NCBI GenBank assembly: GCA_020740775.1
Contig: JAHEWK010000002.1
Location: forward strand, 2,356,001-2,420,000
Direction of reading: 5' to 3'
Length of the DNA stretch: 64,000 nt
Source: Ilyonectria destructans
Lineage: Eukaryota > Ascomycota > Sordariomycetes > Hypocreales > Nectriaceae
Part shown: piece after piece, positions 57,390 to 64,000 of the stretch
How the letters are laid out: each line of letters begins with the position of its first letter
How positions within the stretch are numbered: position 1 is the first letter of the stretch
Notes under the pieces: model-generated
The model's input: the letters and a program-made list of their open reading frames with translations, nothing else
The model's database searches: none
What the model was told of the DNA's origin: nothing
Position numbers and translations under genes: made by a program

Positions 57390-59255
57390 TTATGAGGAAC
57401 CACCTGGTAGTGACTGGTACTTGAAAGGTGTGCTCCGGCGCAAGACCCGGTTGATGCCCCGCCGCAGAGTGAATCGGAAGTAATAGACAATAAAAAACCC
57501 GATGATCACTCCAAACAGAGCGAGTAAAAAGAGCTGGAAAGGCTCCATCCAAATTCCCCTCTCGGGCGCCTCGAGTAGTTCAATCTCGTTCTCCTCTGTC
57601 TTGGAGATAACAGCCGACATGGAAAGGACTTTGTTGTTCTTGTCCAACGCTACAACCCGAATGAATTCGTCCGCCTCTTCTGGGATCTGCATCTTGGTCT
57701 CAAATTTCTTCTTGTCGTAAGTGTCGTGGTCGCGGAAGTCGCTGTCCGAAAGTTGGGGTGCACTCTGAATCTTCCACTTGACGACCTCAGTCGCGCCGTT
57801 CCAGCTGACATACAGGGCACTCTGACTGGGCTTCATGGCAGCATCAGGCAGGGTCTTCGGGCGACCAACCCAAGGGTACTTGAAGGTGCGGTAGTTCTTG
57901 ACCCACGCAAACAGATCGAGATGAATGGGGCCGATGTGGGTTTCGCAGAGGACCTCGCCGTCGTGGGAGAACTCAGTAAACGCAGGGACATGACCCCAAC
58001 CGACGAGCACGTTGCTGTTGGGGAGGACCTGAACGGATCCCTGGGAGATGGCGAGGACTTTGTAGGGCGAGACGTAGGCGTGGACGAGTGTCGCTGTCAT
58101 CTCGTCTGTGTCGAGGGTGACCATGAGGCCGCGGCTGAACTTGGCCGTATTCTGGCGACCATTGGAGCCGTTGTCAAAGACGGTCAGTGTGGTGTTATCT
58201 ACCCAGGCGGCCTGGTGATTCCAGGAAAAGTTGGTCGCGGCGCCTCCGGACAGATCCTCAAACGAATTGCGCTTGCCGCCAAGCTGCCAGAGAACGCGAC
58301 CGTCCTTGCCGCTGATGGCGGCGACAGCACACATATATCGCGAAGAGATGAGGTAGTCGCCGTTGGCATCTTTGTCGATGCTGTTGATGTGAAAGTAGTC
58401 AAATGCGCTGCTTGGACTCTTCCCGTTCTTACCAATAGGGGCCATGGTTTCGCTGATTGGAAAGTGGTCGGAGGCGCGCCACTCAAAAATGAGTTCGTTC
58501 GTTTCCAGGTCGATTTCCTGGAAGATGCTGTCGAAGATCCAGCCTTCCTCGAAGCCGTACGCCGACATGTCGACCTTCTTTCTGAAGTAGATGGTCATGA
58601 GGGCGGTATCGTTGTCGGTGATGCGAAACTCGTGGAGATCACCGGTGTAGCGACCGACGGGAGTGACCTTTTTGAACACTTCGTACGACTCGTCAAGCTG
58701 CGCAAACGTGTTAGTGTGTGTTTGTTGTAAATTTCCTATTCGGGTTTCATTTCCCTCTCCCATTGGGGAAAAGTTGGTCGACGGGAGATGGCAAATACGT
58801 ACCATCAGATAGTAACCCTCGCCGAAGGTGCCATTGTCGGTGCCGTGCCAGAAGGTGATGTAGTCGTTTCCTTTGAAGCTCTGAACTTTGAGATCCATTG
58901 CTTGACCCCAGAGTGTCTGCATCCATACCAGTTCGCCGGCATTGTCGAGCATTACCGGGCCAGGGGTCTCGACATAGACGCCGCGCGGCTCGATAAAAAT
59001 GTAACCATCGTCGCATCGCTCATCGGTGCGGACCAGCGCTGGCCGAGGCGACTGTGCGCCAAATGACTGGTAGCTTCTGTGCGGGAAAGAGCCATAGTAT
59101 CCCCAATCATACCATGATATAGAGGGATTGTCACTGCCGCGCGCTGTGAGATCGGATGCTGACGCCGCAGGGAGGAATACGAGGCTGTGTAACAAGAGAG
59201 CCAGTACCAACCGCAGCCAGCACTGGTTCTTCAGTGGCCCTGTGTTGGTCTGCAT
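57390..59255 (-). CDS. Arylsulfotransferase (ASST) family membrane protein
   Basis: Secretory-pathway protein of 586 residues with the fungal arylsulfotransferase beta-propeller (PF14269 type). Exons are 59255-58803 and 58697-57390. The 106-nt intron is a multiple of neither codon nor frame, yet splicing restores the frame; the splice sites are GTACGT and GCGCAG. An N-terminal signal or anchor (WLRLVLALLLHSLVFLPAAS) precedes the propeller blades: GDLHEFRITDNDTALM, FDYFHINSIDKDANGDYLIS, GRVLWQLGGKRNSF, FSWNHQAAWVDN and NVLVGWGHVPAFTEFSHDGE. A single transmembrane helix (LFLLALFGVIIGFFIVYYF) ends the protein. The bacterial enzyme moves sulfate between phenols through a histidine; whether the fungal family keeps that activity is not known to me. 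Confidence 0.88.
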   Translation of the reverse strand: MQTNTGPLKNQCWLRLVLALLLHSLVFLPAASASDLTARGSDNPSISWYDWGYYGSFPHRSYQSFGAQSPRPALVRTDERCDDGYIFIEPRGVYVETPGPVMLDNAGELVWMQTLWGQAMDLKVQSFKGNDYITFWHGTDNGTFGEGYYLMVRICHLPSTNFSPMGEGNETRIGNLQQTHTNTFAQLDESYEVFKKVTPVGRYTGDLHEFRITDNDTALMTIYFRKKVDMSAYGFEEGWIFDSIFQEIDLETNELIFEWRASDHFPISETMAPIGKNGKSPSSAFDYFHINSIDKDANGDYLISSRYMCAVAAISGKDGRVLWQLGGKRNSFEDLSGGAATNFSWNHQAAWVDNTTLTVFDNGSNGRQNTAKFSRGLMVTLDTDEMTATLVHAYVSPYKVLAISQGSVQVLPNSNVLVGWGHVPAFTEFSHDGEVLCETHIGPIHLDLFAWVKNYRTFKYPWVGRPKTLPDAAMKPSQSALYVSWNGATEVVKWKIQSAPQLSDSDFRDHDTYDKKKFETKMQIPEEADEFIRVVALDKNNKVLSMSAVISKTEENEIELLEAPERGIWMEPFQLFLLALFGVIIGFFIVYYFRFTLRRGINRVLRRSTPFKYQSLPGGSS

Positions 59256-61163
59256 GGGATTGGATGGCGAGCCCAAACGGGATCGCTAAATTGGGGTCGA
59301 GGATCGGGGCGTAGTTCGGTTGTACGAAGCGACTATGTAAACGTCGTTGTCGTTTGGTATGAAGTCGTCGTCTCTTTAGTTGACTTCTCCTAAAGGGAGA
59401 CGGATGCAGGATGTCGAAGATAAGAGCGAGAAGAATAATAAGACTGCAGGAGTGAACGGGGAAGGGTGGCGTGTTGAGACCCTCAGCCAAGGAAGGAGGA
59501 GACAGTCGGGGAAATGAACCGACAGAACAAGAAACAAGGTTAGCTACAACCACCTTTGTCTCGCTCTCGGGTATATTCCACTTCGTCTCGGTCGAATCAA
59601 AAGGTCGAGGTATTCCAGATCAGACGAAGTCCCAGGTTGAAGATGAAAGCAAGAACAAGGGGAACCAGGGCTACGCCGAGTAGACCACGCCGAGGAGACG
59701 ACCTCTGCTTTATCAACCCCCCGTCGACGCTTGATATCAGCGCCCACACTCGACATACTTGGAGATTCGTCTTGATCGGAGGTCGGAGGTCCACATATCC
59801 GACGACACAGCCGTGTGATGATGAGGACTCCATCATAATCCAAGGGTGGCTTCCCCGTTGAGCGACATACAGCGGGGAGAACGCGTAAAGAAGAAGCTTC
59901 GTACATAGTACGTACGTGCCCCCACCCATCCACGGAGAGGTTCGCAGCGAATTATGGGGACTGAGGCCGGTTCTGCAATGTGATTTGCAGCAGACTGGAC
60001 CACCAGGAAGCCTGGGAAGATGGCGGTTCCTGGACTGTTCCTCTGTACGCGGTTGACCACCAATCCTCGAGCCATCCAAACGAGGATCCCTGCCTCGGAC
60101 AGTTGAGGACCGATGTGGTGACGCCAGCAGCCAACGCTCGGGTCGCAGTGACATGAGCCACGCACCCCGAAACGCACGACTGGTCCACCCACCGGCCAGG
60201 GAGGGCCAAGACGGACAGGCCCTTGAACGGGAATAGGCGGGCAGAGGTCCCAGAGCCAAGGAAACGCATCCCCTGGGGCCTGCGAGGCTAAGGGGCTTGG
60301 CTTCTCTCTCGGGCACTTTGGCCATCTGTGAGCACGAGACAATTGACTACATTCTCCCAAGAGCGAGACCAGGAACCAAGAACGGGCACACCACTTCTGC
60401 GAACAAGGCGGCACGAGGCCGCTGAGTTATCGCCGGGAGTCTCCACATGGTTCAGAATGCCATGCCCTCTCCTCTCTACTGCCATGTTTTGAGTCATGGC
60501 GGGACTGTGCCCACTTTCTTCAGTGCTTCGACGCGCCGCGACGCGCAATCAGCAATATACCGTACGTACTACGTCGTACAGCAGCCGCTGGCCGAATTTT
60601 CGCTCCTGAGAACCCTATTGTAACGGGACGGGAATGGATGTGGAGGATGGGGCGAGTCAATCGGGTGCGGTATATCCGTACGCGTTTATCGCGAGTCGCC
60701 AGCTTCCTTGCAGGATCACGGATTGCCAATTTGAACCCCGTTGTGCCGGCCGGGCTTCTTCATCTCAGTACCCACATCCCTGATTGATTGATTACGGACA
60801 ACGGGCCGGAGCCAACCGTGGTGGTGATGGGACAACAGGGACATCGGGACAATGGGGCGAGTTGACCCATATCAAAATACCTCATTTTATCTCTGTTTCG
60901 CAGCCATGACTCTGGTGCTGGGCAAGCGCATCCACCCTGCACATCCTCCCTCTATCAGAGCCCGTCGAAAGAGCTTCCTACTTGGGGCATCCGCATATAT
61001 CGGTGTCGGCGATGGCTTCGCGCCGACTCCCCGACCTTCCGCCATGTCTCATAAGTACCGGGGGCCAGCGTCTACACAGCCCTCTTGGCTAATCCTCTTG
61101 GCTAATCCACCGTCATCACTCTATTTTCACTCAACCCCAACCCTCATTCCTCACTCAGGAATA
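59256..61163. promoter_or_regulatory. Divergent spacer, arylsulfotransferase/sulfotransferase-like gene
   Basis: About 1.9 kb between divergent starts. Several overlapping open frames on the minus strand at 59597-60550 show no domain and look like GC-rich chance frames. TACGTAC-type palindromes occur near 59909 and 60560. Confidence 0.4.
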
Positions 61164-61925
61164 ATGCAGGTCCTCGTCCTAGGATTGCCCCGCACAGGCA
61201 CCCAGTGTGAGCAGCTTTCACTCTCCCGTCTCCCCATGACGCAACGCTGCCCCATATCATGCTACGGAGTACACTCCACGCCAATGCACCTCTAACACTA
61301 GCTCGCAGCCCTCGCCGACGCCCTGGAGTTGCTGGGTATCTCACCAGTTTACCACATGCGCGAGGTCGGAAAGAATGGCCACGCCGGCCTCTGGATGGCT
61401 GCCCTCGAAGAGAGAACCAAGCCAGATGGCACCCCGTGGACGCGAGCCCAGTTTGAGCAGATTCTCGGCGGATTCCAAGCTGTAGCTGACTACCCGGCTG
61501 CCATCTTCCCTGCCGAGCTACTAGAAGCCTACCCAGAGGCCGCCGTCATTTTATCCGTGCGAGGTTCCGAGGACGCGTGGCACACAAGCATGGCTCTAAC
61601 CCTCATCCACGCCCATGCTCGCCGATCGCCCACCGACGCCTCCCCTGTCGCCACCCTGGCACGGAAGTACCATGCGGCATGTTGGGACGATGACTTTGAC
61701 AAAAATGGCAAGGCACTCTACCAGAAGCACAATGCAGAAGTCAGAGAATTGGCTGTCGATCGCAAATTTTTAGAGTACCAGCCTGGCCAAGGGTGGGGAC
61801 CGCTATGCGAGTTCCTTGGCGTAGCGGTCCCAGAGGGCGTTCCGTACCCAAGAAGCGATGATTGGGCCGAGTATAAGAAGAAGGCCGAAGAGGACGTCAA
61901 AGCAAGCGAAAATAGCGCGCGGTGA
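61164..61925 (+). CDS. P-loop sulfotransferase-like protein
   Basis: A small protein of 219 residues with the fungal sulfotransferase fold (Sulfotransfer_4 type). Exons are 61164-61206 and 61309-61925. The donor GTGAGC leaves GLPRTGTQ joined to SLADALELLGI, which completes the 5'-phosphosulfate loop near residues 7-15. The 3' phosphate side is suggested by VILSVRGSEDAWHTSM, and the C-terminal GWGPLCEFLGVAVPEGVPYP is the family end signature. These proteins are often annotated loosely; the substrate is unknown. Typical members are a little longer at the C-terminus, where many carry a membrane helix that is absent here. Confidence 0.86.
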
Positions 61926-64000
61926 GCAATTATTCAGTGACGTCTGCGACACTTGGCAACACAATAGACTTCTTGGCCAAAGCTAATGACTCGGTCGGAG
62001 AAAATTGATCTTGATAATTGCTGTTTTATACCCAGCCCCAAGTGCATTATGGTAGGGCTCGGTGGCGGATGTCGGCAGTGAAGTACCTGAAGCCGGTCCA
62101 CCAACGTCCGCTGCCTCCCTCGTTTCATAGTTTAATTGTATTCATAGCACATGCTTTCCCTGGTATCCATGTCCATGGCAATCAGTATGCCTTTGACTAG
62201 CCGCAGAGGGGTGACGCGTTCCAGGGTTGTCTCATCCCCAAGGTCCCAGCCCACCTGACGCTTTCAGGAGACCAACAGATGCAGCCTCAGCAACTGTCAT
62301 GTGCATATTATAGTACGTCAGATCGTATTTGGTCGCGCAAATAGGATCTCTGGGAATCCGGGGTGAATCGCCTTCGGCCCCTTCGGCAGCGTGCCTCCCC
62401 AAGCCCCGTCAGATATTGTTAAACCACGTGTATTGCAGGTAGAATACGGTGTCATCAAACCGGTTTCGGTTAATAATCTCCTTGTTGACACCGCCATAGT
62501 CAGCGCAGTGTAGGCGGCCCTCGGTACCGTATCAATTCCCGAGCCAGGCTGTGTTCTCTTGGCAGTCACCACTGTTAGCTCGCGAGACGCTTGTGCTCCT
62601 CCGTCCCTATACCTTGCTGTGTTCACGGTCCTCTCCAAGCATGCCAATCTTATCGAGCTGAAAAAGAGTCTATTATCAACGCACCTATAAGGGTCCTTGG
62701 CAATCCCACCAAGCCCCAACTTAGAAACGAAGATGGAATAGTCGAGGGTCGGGGCCCCGGGTTTCTTCCCGGGAACTGGAGCGATGAAGAGGCAATATTA
62801 CCTCCCATATCACATTACCTTGCGACTCTGATGAACTTATGGTTAGCAGGACTATGATGTCCTGCAACGAACCGCCTTTGCTGATGGGGTGTGTCAAGTC
62901 TACAGTTCGCCCACGCCGCCACGGCCCAAGCTATAGTAGCCGACTATTCCGCCACACGAAAATCGACGTTAGGATGTGCCCTTTTATCCTGCTTCGTAGA
63001 TTGCATACTGTAGACACAGGTAATTCTTACCGAATCGCGCTCTCATACCACCCGCGACACAGTCTCGGGTGTACGAGGACCTCGTCTTACAAACGCCGAT
63101 CATGGCGCCGCCACACCGAGACCCTTTAGCCACACCATTACACCCCCATGGTCTACTCATTGCGGAAGCCTTCCGAGTTCTCCGTTGGACCAATTGATTT
63201 GGCCAGAAAAGATCTGCATTCAGACTCCTCATAAGAACTGAAGATGACCTCCGTTCAAGTCATATTCAAGTTTAAGTTCAATTGACTTTCTACCTCCGAG
63301 TAATGAGGACTTGCATGCGGGCACTATCACCTAGTTGATAGTCTGCCATTTACCGATACTATGTTCTTGAGCCAGCTGCAGTCCTGCAAGCCATTCTGAC
63401 TGCTTCTAGAGCTGGCACTGCTGTGTTGACCTCGGCTTAGCTCAAGTGAGACAACCACGCAGCCAGATTGAGTGAAGGTCGCCAGTTTCATCTCGACATG
63501 AGGGCACCCTATGGTCATCGGCATTATGCATGTCCACTGTCTGCGTCACGGTCTGCACGTACCGAGCCCATTGAGGCCGACCATAGGTCTAAGAAGTCGG
63601 TTGCTCTCCATTATCCATCATCGAAGACTTGCCACCATTGGCAGATACTCAATGGCGCTGCATTGGCCTTGAATCAATTATTGACTAATTCAGACCCATG
63701 CTTGTAGTCCTGCATCGTTCCCCGTAGCTGACTTCAGTCCACTAACATTCCTCCACTAAACATCTTTGCTAAAGTGGCGGCTCTATGGTTGGGCTATGGA
63801 GATAGGTGAGGCTTGAAACGCGGGGGTTGAAAAGGCAACTGAAGGTTGGTAATTAGGATAGGTACAGTGGGCGTGCAAAAGTTCCGACAATTATCTGATT
63901 TTCTCCGCCTTTGCGATCCCGATCGCAGACATCACATTGATGATAAGGTGTTCGAAAACCTGATAAATTCGATGCCTGCGTGAATGCAGGCAGTTGTGGA
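61926..64000. other. Terminal intergenic region
   Basis: About 2.1 kb to the window end with no supported gene, RNA or repeat. Confidence 0.4.

Noticed and set aside
57726..58730. 334-codon plus-strand frame over the arylsulfotransferase
   Set aside because: Antisense shadow of a recognisable gene; no domain.
59597..60550. Several overlapping minus-strand frames up to 242 codons
   Set aside because: Three overlapping frames in GC-rich spacer DNA, rich in Arg, Pro, Ser and Trp, with no recognisable family or splice structure.
1..64000. CRISPR arrays, rRNA genes, bacterial operons, riboswitches
   Set aside because: No regularly spaced repeats, rRNA cores or TPP-type riboswitch motifs were seen; the window is clearly fungal nuclear DNA.

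Overview
The window is 64 kb of nuclear DNA from a filamentous ascomycete. Genes are interrupted by short GT..AG introns (about 50-150 nt) with CTGAC or CTAAC-type branch sites, protein families are typically fungal (two Zn2Cys6 regulators with fungal transcription-factor domains, a Pex24/DysF-type peroxin, a 25-residue fungal metallothionein, a fungal-type arylsulfotransferase), and spacers hold AT-rich, RIP-like decayed repeats. Gene content and splice style suggest Sordariomycetes, probably Hypocreales (Nectriaceae-like). This is inference; no marker gene fixes the species.

Layout. (1) 1-3985: an NADPH-cytochrome P450 reductase, cut by the window edge, head-to-head with an intronless P450. 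(2) 4954-12513: a Zn2Cys6 regulator whose zinc cluster is split over microexons, divergent from an ITR1-type myo-inositol transporter, followed by an inositol 2-dehydrogenase-type oxidoreductase; together these look like an inositol uptake/oxidation module. (3) 13296-17722: a membrane protein with a 39-nt tandem repeat, and a Pex23/Pex24-family peroxin. (4) 19732-19892: a tiny copper metallothionein gene. (5) 23555-29829: a PuuA/PuuD/PuuC-like set (glutamine-synthetase-like gamma-glutamyl ligase, class I glutamine amidotransferase, aldehyde dehydrogenase), bracketed by two oppositely oriented copies of one short terminal-inverted-repeat element. This is the most unusual block. (6) 29830-35113: relics (a possible gene fragment, a P450 C-terminal relic, RIP-like DNA) and a secreted Ser/Thr-rich protein. 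(7) 35114-40909: a histidine-phosphatase-family protein and a second Zn2Cys6 regulator. (8) 41715-50913: mitochondrial serine hydroxymethyltransferase, glycine-cleavage H protein, glycine-cleavage P protein and an L-serine/threonine dehydratase, a physically clustered serine/glycine/one-carbon set. (9) 51111-52442: an aminoglycoside-phosphotransferase-like pseudogene with frameshifts. (10) 55127-61925: a GABA/choline-type permease, a membrane arylsulfotransferase and a P-loop sulfotransferase-like gene.

How the genes may work together. The reductase can supply electrons to the P450. The transporter and dehydrogenase would import and oxidise inositol, perhaps under the divergent regulator. The Puu-like trio would gamma-glutamylate an amine, oxidise the aldehyde made after amine oxidation, and release glutamate; the amine oxidase step is not in the window. 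SHMT plus the H and P proteins interconvert serine, glycine and one-carbon units in mitochondria, and the dehydratase drains serine to pyruvate. Exon models were built by hand from splice consensus, reading-frame closure and family resemblance; no database search was run.
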